From the NCBI RefSeq assembly GCF_047511655.1, contig NC_133390.1, positions 121,996,083 to 122,060,082 of the forward strand: a DNA stretch of 64,000 bases, written 5' to 3'. Shown here in pieces: positions 24,878-36,182 of the stretch; the first letter of the stretch is position 1, and each line of letters starts with the position of its first letter. This stretch comes from Castor canadensis. Lineage: Eukaryota > Chordata > Mammalia > Rodentia > Castoridae. A program made the translations under genes and the position numbers. A model generated the notes under the pieces. It did not search any database. It saw nothing but the letters and a program-made list of their open reading frames with translations, and had not been told where the DNA came from.

Positions 24878-25735
24878 CATGTAATAGATACTAAATTTGC
24901 ATTTCCACTTACCCAACATGTGATAATGATGCTTTCCTCTGCAATAGGCTAAAAATATCCAGCATATATTAGGTGCTTCCCACATGCTAAGTGATAGTTA
25001 TTTTTGGACATTAAATTTAAATCTGATAACCAATGCATGAGATGGGTAGAATTGTTTATTTTAAGAAACAAGAAAACTGACTTACACAGGAAATCAATGT
25101 GAGTCAATGCCCTGTATAGCTATCCTTATCTCAACCAGCAAAAACCCTTGTTCCTTCCTATTATTGCTTATACTCTCTCTACAACAAAATTAGAAATAAG
25201 GGCAAAATAGTTTCTGCTGGGTATTGGTGGGGGAGAGGGAGGGGGCAGAGTGGGTGGTAAGGGAGGGGGTGGGGGCAGGGGGGAGAAATGAACCAAGCCT
25301 TGTGTGCACATATGAATAATAAAAGAAAAATGAAAAAAAAAAAGAAAACTGACTTAGACAAAGTTAAAATAATTTCCCAAAATTGCACATAAGTTGTTAT
25401 ATTTTATTTAAATTGTAAACTTAATTATTAAAATTATTTTTACAAACAGCAAATATTAGCATATGAAACTGTGACATTGGTGAGATCTGCGTTTTAATCA
25501 CAGCTGAGCAATTAATTAGTGTGATCTAATGGAATTAATTCACTAATAGACACAAAAAATTCATGGGGAAAGCAGATATTTCATGTTTATTTAAAATATT
25601 CCAGGAAAATCAGATTTTAATTTTGTCATCAAATTAATATGAATGTTCTAAATAATTTCGTGAAAGAAAAATATGATGGCTTTAATTGCAGTAAAACAAA
25701 ACATGTTTTGGTGCTTTAACATGTGTGTATTCTTT
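24878..25735 (+). repeat. Duplicated block Y, left copy
   Basis: This block matches 60130-60714 in the same orientation. Shared strings include 'catgtaatagatac', 'ctaaaaatatccagcat' (diverged), 'gagatgggtagaattgttta', 'ttggtgagatctg' and 'cagatatttcatgttta'. The match continues past the L1 at 25735-27157 into 'tattcttgatgttaaataaa' at 27164 (compare 60690-60712). The L1 tail at 25089-25342 is absent from the right copy. Confidence 0.85.
25089..25342 (+). mobile_element. 5'-truncated L1 3' UTR with target-site duplication
   Basis: It contains the same G-rich 3' UTR as 9118-9369, ending in an A-rich tail. Direct repeats 'agaaaactgacttacaca' (25071-25088) and 'agaaaactgacttagaca' (25343-25360) flank it. 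The duplicated locus near 60300 has the uninterrupted site, so this insertion came after the duplication. Confidence 0.9.
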
Positions 25736-27157
25736 TTTTGATTCATTTATTCACATGTGCATACATTGTTTGATTCATTTCTCTCTCCTGGCGCATACCT
25801 CCACCTTTTCCCCCACTCCCCCTCACTTCCAGGCAGAACGTGTTTTACCCTTAGCTCTGATTTAGTTGAAGAGAAGACATAAGCATAATAAGAAAGACAA
25901 AACATTTTGGCTAGTTGAGTTAAGGACAGCTATACAGAAAGATCATTAGCATTGCTTCCATGTACAAATGTATTACAACCCAAGTTGATCCATATCTAAC
26001 TGATTTTTACACTGGTTTCTGATACCCTTCTCATGTTGACCTCTGTTGCTTTAAGGTTTCTGTATTAGTTCCTGTGGAGTGGGGACATCAAATGCTTTCA
26101 TGTTTTGGGTTTACTACCTACTCCCACACCTCCCGTATGTCCTTTCCCCTTGTCACGTGAACCAAGTCCAACAACATTGCTGTATTTGCCCTAGATCTAA
26201 AGTCCACATATGTGGGAGAATATTTGATATTTGGTCTTCTGAGCCTGGCTAACCTCACTCAGACTGATGTTATAAAGTTCCATCCATTTATTTGCAAATG
26301 ATAAGATTTCATTCTTCTTCTTCGTGGCTGAGTAAAATTCCATTGTTTATAAATACAACATTTTCTTGATCCATTTGTCAGTAGTGGGGCATCTTGGTTG
26401 TTTCCATAACTTGGCTATTGTGAATAACACTGCAATAAACATGGGTGTGCAGGTGCCTTTGGAGTAACCTGTGTTGCATTCCTTTGGGTATATCCCCAGG
26501 AATGGGATTGCTGGATCACATGACAGATCCATGTTTAGATTTTTAAGAAACCTCCAAATATTTTTCCAACTGCTTGCACCAGCTTGCATTTCCACCAGCA
26601 GTGTAGGAGGGTTCGTTTTTTACCCCACATTCTTACCAACACCTGTTGGTGGTGGTATTTTTGATGATGACTATTCTAAAAGGGATGAGGTGGAATCTTA
26701 GAGTTATTTTGATTTGCATTTCCTTTATGGCTAGAAATGGTGAGAATTTTTGAGATTTTTGGCAATTTGAATTTCTTATTTTGAAAAGTTCTGTTTAGTT
26801 CAATTGCCCATTTCTTTATTGGTTCATTGATTTTGAGAGAGTTTAGTTTCTTAAGCCCCCTGTATATTCTGGTTATCAATCCTTTGTCTGAAGTATAGCT
26901 GGCACATATTTTCTACCACTCTATGGGTGGTCTCTTCAGTTTAGAGACCATTTCTTTTGTTGTGCAGAAGACTTTTAATTTTATGAAGTCCCAATTATCC
27001 ATTTTTTTCTCTTAGTTGCTGTGATGCTGGGGTTCTAGTGAGGACATCCTTGCCTACACCTATTACTTCCAGAGTATTTCTTGTTTCTTCCTATACCATC
27101 TTCAGTGTTTCAAGTCTGATATTAAGGTCCTTGATCCATTTTGAGTTGATACTAGTG
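25735..27157 (-). mobile_element. 5'-truncated L1 (end of ORF2 plus 3' UTR)
   Basis: Minus-strand L1 with 3' UTR at the low-coordinate end and ORF2 C-terminal fragments at 26347-26595 and 26676-26879. The 13-base direct repeat 'tgtgtgtattctt' occurs at 25722-25734 and 27158-27170, a perfect target-site duplication. The element is absent from the corresponding site near 60700, so it postdates the duplication. Confidence 0.9.
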
Positions 27158-27170
27158 TGTGTGTATTCTT

Positions 27171-27310
27171 GATGTTAAATAAACATGCACTTTAATTCAC
27201 AACCTGTCATTGGGTTTGTCTTTAATCTCACTGTCTTTTCTTAGTCATGTACAGTCTAGTAGAGTCCACTCAAAGCATTCTCCATTGACCTTTACAGGGT
27301 ATGTGGATAC
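27171..27310. other. Flank of provirus A (3' side)
   Basis: Unique sequence between the L1 target-site duplication and the provirus A 3' LTR. I could not find its counterpart beside provirus B, and no convincing 6-base target duplication brackets provirus A. Confidence 0.5.
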
Positions 27311-27816
27311 TGCTGTCATTTACTGGCAGGACCTGGGTGATTGTAGTGAAAAAAGAAGGGGGTACTATCGAGTTGTGCTCAATAGCAACTTTATTAAAAA
27401 TCACTCCTGCTTTTTATAAACTCCTTTTTCACAGACAGCATTTGGTCTGAAAAAGCATGCCAAGTATTTTGTGTCAAGGTTATATTAGTACAAGGAAGCA
27501 CAGTTAAATTTAACTCTATCTTTATTATTTCTCTTTGAAATGAGAACAGAGAAGCAGAAGAAGCACACAGTCAGCATAATCTTCTTATTTACATCTAAGA
27601 ACACAAAGCTATCAGGAGAACCTTTAGCACTTTTAATTTTTAGGAATCTAGTCCTGGGACTTTTGCCTCAGTTCCTTGGAACTTTCTCACAAGGCCAAAT
27701 ACCAAATCACAGAGGAAAGGTCTGCTCCTGAGACCTTTGTCTCAGTTCCTTGGAGCTTTCTCACAAGGCCAAATGCCAAATCACAGAGGCACAGTCCCAC
27801 TGCTGGCTTGGACAAT
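27311..27816 (-). repeat. Provirus A 3' LTR
   Basis: It begins directly after the PPT and ends near 27311. It carries two copies of a roughly 75-base promoter-proximal unit containing 'ctcagttccttgga', read here on the plus strand. The remainder aligns along its length with the three other LTRs. Confidence 0.88.
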
Positions 27817-27818
27817 TA

Positions 27819-27835
27819 CCCCTTTTTTATTTTTT
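27819..27835 (-). promoter_or_regulatory. Provirus A polypurine tract (plus-strand primer)
   Basis: On the minus strand this reads A-rich then GGGG immediately upstream of the 3' LTR. That is the expected site for priming plus-strand DNA synthesis. Confidence 0.85.
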
Positions 27836-27839
27836 AAAT

Positions 27840-29930
27840 GTAGCAATCCCAGTGTGACCATGGCTTCTGAAGTTTTGTAATATTTTAATTGTCCCTGGAA
27901 ACAGGAATATCCTGTACAAAAAATTAGAAGATAAGCAGTAAAATTAATGCTGGCTCTTAATAAACTATGCATAATGCTTTGAAATCAAGACCTAAGATCC
28001 ATACCTTGTAAAACTTCTGCAATCCTTTTTGCCAAGCCTTCATAAGAAATGCCAGAATATTTACTTTCAAATGTGTTAAAAATGTCCCTTTTTAATTCTT
28101 CCACATCTAAGATGATATTATCTCTAAGATTTTGTAAATAATATTTTATTTGTTCCCAGTTATATTGGGAAGAATTATATTTTGCTGGAGAAACACAATA
28201 CATAGTAACATTCCAATCACAAGAAAGCATTAGTTGGTGTTGTATGTTAACTATCTGATCCCCTAGTCATGATACAGCTTGTTGTAGGTCTCCTATTTTG
28301 CTTTCTAACTCTTCATTGATTTTAGGTTGGGTAGTCCATAGCACATGTGATTGATTTTGCCATTGTGCAACAAAGTCATGTGTTTGAACCGAAGTGTGTA
28401 ACATTACTCCTGCCATGACAACCATAGCAGCAATAGCAATCAGACCAACTATTGCAAGAATAACCCATTTGATAAATCTTATTGGTCATGTCAATAATTC
28501 AGACACTACTTTAGTCATTAAATCTTCTAAGGGAGAGTGTTATCAATCTCTTGTTAAGTTTACAGGCAACAAAACATCTCTTCTTGCCATTAATATAAGC
28601 AATGCATGAGAGGACCACTTAATAGAAAAAGAATTGTTAACACAGGTGTACAATTACCAATCAAAGCAGTCAACACTTTTTAAAGTAAAATTAAAACTAA
28701 AAGTTCCAAGAGATAAGACCTATGGTAAGCTGACACATGCTTGCATATAAAAAGATGCATTATAATCAAAGCTATAATCAGACCAGGAATATTTGCTTCC
28801 AGAAATGTTTCCTTTCCAATAGGTCATTGGCACAGAGGCAACAACCAATTTACAGATTCAGGTTTCTATGGATAAGTAATATTTTGTATTAGCAATTAGG
28901 GCCTTAGGGATGACACTCCCCAATCATGCCATGCCATTAGTCCTTTCATATGATGTTCTCTATGTAATGGACTATTTTGCCAAACAATTTTTTTAATATA
29001 ATCACAGAATGTCCTATTCCAATGTTCAGGACAATTATGTACAAAGTGTCCATGAGGGCCCCAATCAATAAAAGAGAAATTATGAGTGGATACAAGTAAC
29101 TTTCCAGCACTGGCATGACAATTGCTTCAATGAGGAGGGGAATATTTCCAGTGTTTATAAGATATAGTCTTGCATATTAGGAGATTGGGTTTTCCCATGT
29201 TAGTATTATTAATTTTTGTAAAGTTTAAGGACAATGTCTCAAGTAGTCCAATTCCAGTACAGATTTCCAATGTAGGAGGCAGTATGTTAAACCATGTTTG
29301 AATGCTTACAGGAAGACAATGAGTTGGATCACCAGTGCTCAAAGGCAGAATTTCATATCCTAAGGATGTATTCATAGCAAGCCTTTCCTCCAAAGGGTGA
29401 TTTAGTCCAGTACTTTTCCAAGGAGGAGGAAGGTGTGTGGAATCATTAGTAAAAACAATAGGTCCCCTTTCAGACCATTCCACTAATCTTAATAGAGGAG
29501 GATGGGATATAAAGGCCCAATACACTTTTCCACTTACCACAGATGTACAGGTAAGGATAACAACCATGGCCAAGAAAAGATTCTCTAGAGTGATGGGACT
29601 GTGAGTGGACTGTAAGACGTTTTCACCTTTTTCTGATAATCCTTTAATTTGTCTCCAAGTAGGGATGGAACTTTTCACATAATATGATGAGAAGGTTTCT
29701 TCTTAAAACTAAGAGCATGCATCTTGTATGTAGTCTGTTCCATTTGTTCATCTTTAGGAGTCTCCCTTTGAGGGGCAGTCATCACTTTGTTTGACATGTT
29801 CAGTGGTTTTCCTGGGCCTGACACTCTACAGACAAACCCACAATGTTTTGGAGGATTCATGGACATCTGCAGAAACACAAGCATAAACTTTGCCCTTTTA
29901 AGTAAGAGCCCAGGCAACCAAGAGTTAAAA
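27840..29930 (-). pseudogene. env: Provirus A env (envelope glycoprotein), broken
   Basis: The SU part is open at 29127-29678 (183 codons) after a one-base deletion relative to provirus B near 29680, which separates it from the leader at 29675-29930. A hydrophobic signal-anchor (FLAMVVILTC) and N-glycosylation sequons (NDS, NTS, NFT) are visible. The TM ectodomain is at 27985-28230 with CDWNVTMYC, and the membrane anchor and tail are at 27781-27972. The fusion-peptide-like region around 28420-28500 is Ala/Ile/Val-rich, and a stop codon interrupts the frame just before it. In a living virus this gene makes the SU/TM complex; this copy cannot. Confidence 0.88.
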
Positions 29931-30039
29931 AATTTATACCAAATGGGGATTTGTATGTCTGGCAAAGAGGGAGGCTTACCAAAACGTTTATCTGTTGCAG
30001 TCAAACCATCACCTTGAGGTAAATTTAAAAAATTTAAAG

Positions 30040-32335
30040 TGAAAAATGTTAATGCAAGGTACCTTGGGGAGTTCCCCCTTTTTTATTTTTTGACAATTGT
30101 GTTTTTAAAGTTCTATGTGCCCTTTGAACAAGAGCTTGTCCTTTTGGGTAGTAAGGGAGGACAGTGACACGAACAATGTTCCATTCCTTACAAAATTGTT
30201 TAAATTGATGACATGTATATGCAGGTCCATTGTCTGTTTTAAGTTTAGAGGGCACTCTTATTACTGTAAAATATTATAAGAGAGAGGCAATGACAGCACG
30301 ATCATTTTCAATGCTTTGAGGAAAGGCCAAAATGAATTTAGAATAAGTACCAATAACAACATGTAAACATGGTTGCTGTGGAAAAAAGGTTATATGAGTC
30401 ACATCCATTTACCATAATTCATTATTATGTAGACCTCGAGGATTAGCACCAGATGGGTGAGATCTGCAGTGTAAAGTAGCACATGCAGGACAAAATTTGA
30501 TGATCTCATGAGCAGTGTGAAGAGGAATTTTATAATGCACATGTAAACTGTTGGTATTAGTAAGGAAATGCTGATGTTCTTTATCAGGGGATGAAAACAC
30601 TGTACAGGAAAGTTTTTCTGCAATATCATTTTCTCACACTAGAGGGCTGGGCAAATTAGAATGAGCCCTAATATGAGTAACATATAAGGGAAAAGTGCGG
30701 GACTGTATTAGATGTTGTAATGTAAATAATAATATTTTCATAACTTTATGAGTAGTAGAAATAAGGGCAGTTTCAATAGCAGGAAACAGTCCTACTACAT
30801 AAGCTGAATCTGAGAAAATATTTAATGGTTTAGCTGTAATTTTTTGAAATAAATAAATCAGAACTGCTAATTCTACCTGTTGTGCAGAAGAATAAGTAGT
30901 TTGAGTAATTTTTTGTAAATCAGGTCCATCGATACCTCCTTTACCAAATGATGATCCATCTATATAATAAACTGAAGCATGAGATATAGGATTTAATATT
31001 ACTATAGTGTTAACAATAATGGAGTTCATTTTAAAAAATCCCACAACTTACCTGCTTGGTAACAATTACTTATATGTCCATAATAATTGCTTATATGATT
31101 ACTTAAATTATCATTAAGGGGTAACAGATTTTCAAACTGTTTGTTAGTAGCGGGTAAAATAATGAGTTGTGGATCAAATCCCAGAATCTGTAGGAATCTT
31201 TTTCTTCCCTGTATAATTAAAGAGGATATTAGACCAATATATGAAGTTAAGACGTTAGTTTCTTTTTTGTTTTAAATATAACCATACTAAAGGAGAGCTC
31301 TCTTGTCCTAAAATTCCTGTAGGAGAATGTGGAGAATGAAATATTAACAGGGAAATAGGTTTTAAAGGATCAAATCTTGTTAGAAAGGCAGTCCATAACT
31401 GTGACTCAAAAAATTGTAGTTCATTTTCAGCAGCAGGTGTTAAAGTTCAAGGGCTGTCCAGGGCAGTATAACCTTCTAAGATAGAAAAAAAATTAGTAAG
31501 TTTATAATGTGGTATACCTAAAGAAGAACAAAGCCAATTAATGTCTCCCAGTAACTTTTGAAAGTCATTAAGAGTTGTTAATGAGTCTCTTCATAAGGCA
31601 GATTTTTGAGGACGTTGGGTGAGTCACTCAATTTCATGACCTTAATATTGAAAAGGAGTAATAGTTTGTATATTTTCAGGAGCTCTTATCAATCCTCCTA
31701 CATGTAAAGCTTTTTGTGTGGTTTCAAAATTGTTATGTAATTATTAAAACATGCATGATAGATTAAAATATCATCCACAGAGTGGATGATATATGCATCA
31801 GGAAATGTTACTCTAATAGGTTGTAATTTTTTCCTATAAAATACTGACACATACTGTGGGAATTAGTTATACCCTGTGGCAGCACTGTCCATTGATACCT
31901 TTGTAAAGGTTCTTGTTGAATTAAGCTGGGGACAGAAAATGCAAACCTTTTTCTATCTTTGGGATGTATAGATATAGCATCAAAGGAATCTTGCAAATCT
32001 AAAACAATCAAAGGCCATTCTTTAGAAGCACATGCAGGAGTTGGCAATCCAGGTTGTAAAGCTCTCATAGTTACCATAGATGCATTTCCATTTCTTAAAT
32101 CTATAAGAAGTCTCCTTTTTCCTGATTTTTTATTAATAACAAACACTGGGGAATTCCAAGGAGTAAAGGAAGGTTCTATATATTTGTGCTCTAACTGTTC
32201 TTTAACTAATTGTTTTAAAGCCTGTAATTTTTCATTATTGAGGGGCCAATGAGGAGTCCAAATGGGAGAATCTGTTTTCCTTTGAATGGGAATAGGGTCA
32301 GGCTTTATAAACTCAATGGCCCCTAAGAAAAACAC
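30040..32335 (-). pseudogene. pol: Provirus A pol (RT, RNase H, integrase), broken
   Basis: RT is open at 31808-32335 with the first catalytic aspartate context LDLQDSFDAI and LPQGITNS. The catalytic box follows in another frame at 31770-31781 as S-V-D-D, where betaretroviral RTs normally have Tyr before the M/V-D-D. RNase H at 30634-31044 retains the acidic residues in YIDGSS, VELAVL and SDSAYV. The integrase HHCC zinc domain is at 30409-30600 and part of the catalytic core at 30049-30255 (DNGPAYT). The position expected to hold the catalytic glutamate reads Q (LVQRAHRTLK). Several frameshifts and stops separate these blocks. Confidence 0.9.
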
Positions 32336-32339
32336 AGTC

Positions 32340-33226
32340 CCTGGTGATCATGTTTAATATTTGGTGTAATGATATCAGATTCTCCTTCAAGTTTTTCCCT
32401 AAACCTTTACCAGGAACATATCCCATTCTTTTCATCATTTGTAAAGATTGTTCAGAATATGGAGTGGGAATATAAATTTCAGCATTCCAGTGTTGTAAGA
32501 GATCTCGGCCCCATAAATTCATAGGAATTGGGGTGATATATGGTTGAAGAATGGCCTGTAAACCTTCAGAACCTTCACATTTAAGTTTTTGTACATTTTG
32601 TTGGAATTGTGATGCCATAATAGAGCCTACTCCTTGAATAGAAAAATTAGAATCTTTAGTGGGCTAAGTATGAAGCTAGTAGTCTGAAGAAATAATAGAA
32701 GTATCAGCTCCAGAATCCAACAAACCAGTAAAGCTTTTTCCATTAATTTTTAAAGTGCACAAAGGTTGATTTTGTTTTTATATTAATGTTGAATTATTAA
32801 TTTGTTTATTATACTGCCAAATCACTCGTGCTTCACATTAGAAGATTTAGAAATACCAATGTAAGGCAATAACAAAAAATGGGCATCATGTTCTCCCTTT
32901 TTAAAAGACCAAGGAGACCATAAGTTTCAATTCCTCTTTATAATCAGAGTCAATTACTCCAATATGTAGAGTCACCCCTTTCATAGTTAACCACTTTGGC
33001 CCAAGAACAATCCAATTGTCCCCTCAGAAATAGGGCTGTATATATTAGTTGAAAGTTTAAATGGACACTGGTTAGGATAAATGTCAATATCATATGGACA
33101 AGGAAAATCAAGGGTGACACTATCAGCAGTAGCAGGCTTCAGAGATAAAATCATTAATCCAAATCCATCTGAATTGAGAACAAAGTAGCCCTCATACTTG
33201 TTGGGGCTGGAGGGTGGCCCCATCAC
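32340..33226 (-). pseudogene. pro: Provirus A pro (dUTPase plus aspartic protease with G-patch), broken
   Basis: A dUTPase-like segment is open at 32987-33226 (PFKLSTNIYSPI, GTIGLFLGQS), and its 'IDSDY' motif lies in another frame near 32945. The retroviral protease active site reads LLDSGAD near 32710-32730, a DSG variant of the usual DTG. A G-patch (MGYVPGKGLGKN) lies at 32390-32430 inside the open frame 32313-32618. Fusion of dUTPase to protease is typical of betaretroviruses. Stops and frameshifts interrupt the reading frame. Confidence 0.88.
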
Positions 33227-33269
33227 TCATTTCCTGACTGAACATATTTTATTGGTAACAGATTTCTTC

Positions 33270-34785
33270 TCTATCATTTTTTTTTGAGTGACATTTTTGA
33301 TCCAATGCTATCCCTTCTTACATCTTTGACATATCCCAGGAAGGGAAGGGTTGCCAGGTTTGTTATTATTATTATTATGTGCCAGTAATTTGCATTGTTT
33401 TTTCATATGTCCTGGTTTACCACAATTAAAACATTTGGCTGTTTTTGTTTTTGTATTGCCATGGTTTCTAAGGCAGCAACTCTGGCTTTATATTTGAAAG
33501 TACCTACATTATGAAAGGCCTTTAAATAGTCCACGATATCACCAGTCTCCTTAAATGGTCAAATACGACTTTGGCAATCCTCATTAGCATTATCAAAATC
33601 CAATTGATACAGTAAAAATTTTCATTTGATCTCCTCTCACCTGTTTTTCTATGGACTCCTCTAATCTTCCTATAATATCAGAATAAGGTTCTGTTGATCC
33701 CTGTTGTATTTTTGTATAGCTGCCTTGATTTTCTGCCCCCATATTAATTTTGTCACATGCAGCCAAAGCAACATCACACACATGAGGCAAGGCAGCAGGG
33801 GGTGCACTTTTAACCTAATGGGCTTGTGACAGCCAAGCATCTATACCAGTCAGCATCTCATATGAAACAGCCCCAAAATTGCCTTGCTATCTAAAACTCT
33901 AACTCTTTCATAGGCTTCATCAGTTAACCACATTTCCCATTGCAAAACTCTGTTTTTGATAATGTCATTTTTGCCACAATATGAAAACGAAAGGGAATCC
34001 ACCCAGCATCATTGCTCCTTCCTGCCAAATATTCTCTACAAAAAGGAGAAGCAGGACCATAAGTTGCACAAGCCTTTTCAAAGTCTTTTATGAGATTCAC
34101 ATCCCATCCATTATAAGTATTATTGTCATTCATATTAAACATAACAGGAAACAGCAGTAGCAATTCATGTGGCCATGTGGGATGGGAATGTGAGCTCCTA
34201 ATGAAGGGTCATTCTTTCTTTCACAGTCCATGTTTGGGCGAATATGTAAATAATGCATTTCCTCTTCAATGTTTCCCATTTCAGATATTTATCCCAATCC
34301 TCGTTCTCTGAAGTAGGAGCATAAAGCTCATCAATTTCTCTCAGTGGAGCCATTGCAACTGCCAGTGCTACAAGTGGCCATGGTTCACTTTGGGTTCTTC
34401 CAACACAGTAAAGCCATGAGTAAAGCACCTTTTACTTTCCTTATTGACTTTTTCCATATCTCTTGCATCTAATTTATACTCATGAAGGGATGCCACAGTC
34501 TCTTTTTCTAAGTTTTCTTCCCTTCTCTCTCTATCAAGTATAAGAATTACAGATTTAACCAGAGCCCATGTTATCCAAAAATGTCAGGTATCATTTCTCC
34601 CTGTCTGTTTGCCTTTTCAACATTTTTACATGCTTCCTCCCAAACTTCTTCATCCAACGTACCTTCTTCAGGAAAGCAAGGATTATACTCACAAATTACT
34701 TCTAAGCAGTCCTTTAACTGCTGTTTGGAAACTTGAGCTCCTCGAGTGAAAGAAAAGGCTGGACTTTGCACTGATTTGGCCCCAT
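33270..34785 (-). pseudogene. gag: Provirus A gag, broken
   Basis: An ATG at 34785 begins M-G, the usual context for myristoylation, but a deletion of about 22 bases relative to provirus B soon changes frame. Matrix-like sequence is open at 34571-34795 (EYNPCFPEEGTLD). Capsid is open at 33924-34163. The major homology region (QQGSTEPYSDIIGRLEESI) is at 33593-33790. The first NC zinc knuckle (CFNCGKPGHMKKQC) is at about 33376-33430. The second knuckle has a stop and has lost its last cysteine. Confidence 0.88.
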
Positions 34786-34797
34786 CTTGTCTCACTT

Positions 34798-34800
34798 ACC
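34798..34800 (-). promoter_or_regulatory. Provirus A major splice donor
   Basis: On the minus strand the leader reads AAAGAG|GTAAGTGAG, a near-perfect 5' splice site between PBS and gag. Provirus B has the same site at 39678. Such a donor normally produces the spliced env mRNA. Confidence 0.7.
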
Positions 34801-34846
34801 TCTTTCTCTGAGTGTCTCTGCATCACTTTCAGAATTATCCTTCATA

Positions 34847-34864
34847 TCCCTTTTCAGGGCACCA
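34847..34864 (-). promoter_or_regulatory. Provirus A primer binding site (tRNA-Lys type)
   Basis: Directly after the 5' LTR the minus strand reads TGGTGCCCTGAAAAGGGA, close to the complement of the 3' end of tRNA-Lys used by betaretroviruses. It has a few substitutions. Confidence 0.8.
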
Positions 34865-34865
34865 G

Positions 34866-35444
34866 CTGTTGCCATTATTGGCTGGATCTTGGTGATCAGA
34901 GTCATAAAAGGTGAGGGGACTATTGATTCTTGCTCAATAGCCACTTTAATGAATATTACTTCTGCTTTTCATAAACTCCTTTTTTCACAGAGAGCATTTG
35001 TTCAGAAAAAGCATGCCAAGTATTATGTGTCAAGGTTACATTAATAAAAGGAAGCACAGTTAAAATTAACTCTTTGTTTTGTCTCTTTTAAAATGGGAAC
35101 AGAGAAACAGGAGAAGCACATGGTTAGCATAACCTTATTATTTACAATGGAAGGACACAAAGCCATCTAGAGAACCTTGAGCACTGTTGTTTATCTGGAT
35201 GTCTGGTTCTGAGAATTTTGTCTCAGTTCCTTCAAGTTTTTTCACAAGGCCAGATACCAAATTAAACAGTCACAGTGTGGTCCTGAGGCCTTTGCCTCAG
35301 TTCCTTGGAGCTTTCTCACAAGGTGAGATACCAAATTACACAGGCACAGTCTGGTCCTGAGTCCTTTACCTCAGTTCCTTGGAACTTTCTCACAAGGCCA
35401 GATACCAACTCACACAGACAATATCCCATTTCTGGCACAGACAA
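34866..35444 (-). repeat. Provirus A 5' LTR (three tandem units)
   Basis: This is the longest of the four LTRs. It has three copies of the roughly 75-base 'ctcagttcctt...ttctcacaagg...gatacca' unit at 35215-35425. The 3' LTR of the same provirus has two. The 3' boundary is set by the PBS. Confidence 0.88.
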
Positions 35445-35459
35445 TTTTTTTCATTTAAA

Positions 35460-35745
35460 AAACCAGAGTTTAGGAGGGCAGAACAGGTCCTGTCTGGGTA
35501 GGGTACCCTATCCAGAGGAGAGGAAGTGAGGAAAAGGTATAATATGGTGAATATGGGCCAAATAATGTGTACACGTGTATGTAAATGGAAAACTGAGACT
35601 TACTGAGACTATTCCTGGAAAGGAGGGTGGGGGGGGGTTAAAGGAGAATGTTAGAGAGAGTGAATTCAAGTATGAAATGTTGTAAGAACTTTTGTAGATG
35701 CCACAATGCATTTCCAGTGCAATAATAAACAAAGGGGAAAAAAGA
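35460..35745 (+). mobile_element. L1 3' UTR fragment
   Basis: 'gaattcaagtatgaaat', 'cttttgtagatgccacaatg' and the AATAAA-ending tail match the 3' UTR at 14140-14428. It abuts the 5' LTR of provirus A. It either preceded the provirus or marks a rearrangement breakpoint. Confidence 0.75.
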
Positions 35746-36105
35746 CATGCTCAATTTTCCCCTAATATGGAAAATGAATATTAAAACATTGAGATGATTC
35801 TTTACAACCATCCAAATAAATAATAAGGTAGATGATAATGTTTTGTCTTAGATATGAGGAAACAAAATTTTTCTAACCCTCTTGGTATGAGTGTAAATCT
35901 CAAAATATTATGGAAAGGAATCTTGGATTTTTTTTGAGAAAATAAAGCATGTGTCCTGTAAGCAGCCACTTCAGTCCAGCACACATCAGAGACATTTTTG
36001 TACAGGTCTATAGGTTCATAAGAGACATGAGAGCTCAGTTTGCTCTGGCAGGGAATTAGTGACAACTAGATTTTCATCATTAGAAGACAGATCTGAAAGA
36101 CATAC

Positions 36106-36182
36106 CTGAAGTCTGCTGTGAAATATTCTGCTCCAAATAAGGACAACAGAAGCAATGTGAGTAGTGACCTAGACAGAACCAT
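36106..36182 (-). CDS. Candidate first coding exon with signal peptide, gene unidentified
   Basis: On the minus strand an ATG at 36182 sits in an excellent Kozak context (ACACCATGG). It opens 25 codons, MVLSRSLLTLLLLSLFGAE followed by YFTADF, then the first two bases of codon 26. A consensus splice donor follows at once (TTCAG|GTATGT; GT at 36105-36104). The polar start, leucine-rich core and small residues have the shape of a signal peptide. A TATA-like CATAAAAG lies about 113 bases upstream (36294-36302). Without splicing the frame stops after 38 codons. No second exon was identified; provirus A lies 660 bases downstream. I do not recognise the protein. It could be a live gene's first exon, a pseudogene remnant or chance. 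Confidence 0.35.

Larger units (their letters stand above)
27311..35444 (-). mobile_element. Provirus A: class II betaretrovirus-like ERV, complete structure, inactivated
   Basis: On the minus strand the order is 5' LTR (34866-35444), primer binding site, splice donor, gag, dUTPase/protease, pol, env, polypurine tract and 3' LTR (27311-27816). The dUTPase linked to protease, the protease G-patch and the env style place it with betaretroviruses such as the HML/HERV-K group. Every gene is broken by stops or frameshifts. The two LTRs differ at many positions, so the insertion is old. Provirus B (39183-53912) is its closest relative in the window and lies in the opposite orientation. Confidence 0.92.

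Noticed and set aside
34571-34795. Start codon at 34795 for the matrix-like frame
   Set aside because: The first codon there is GTG and overlaps the splice donor. The ATG at 34785 in M-G context, shared with provirus B, is the likelier ancestral start.
27311-35444. Target-site duplication for provirus A (and likewise provirus B)
   Set aside because: I looked for a 5-6 base repeat beside each LTR pair and found none that is convincing. Boundaries are uncertain by a few bases, and rearrangement may have removed it.
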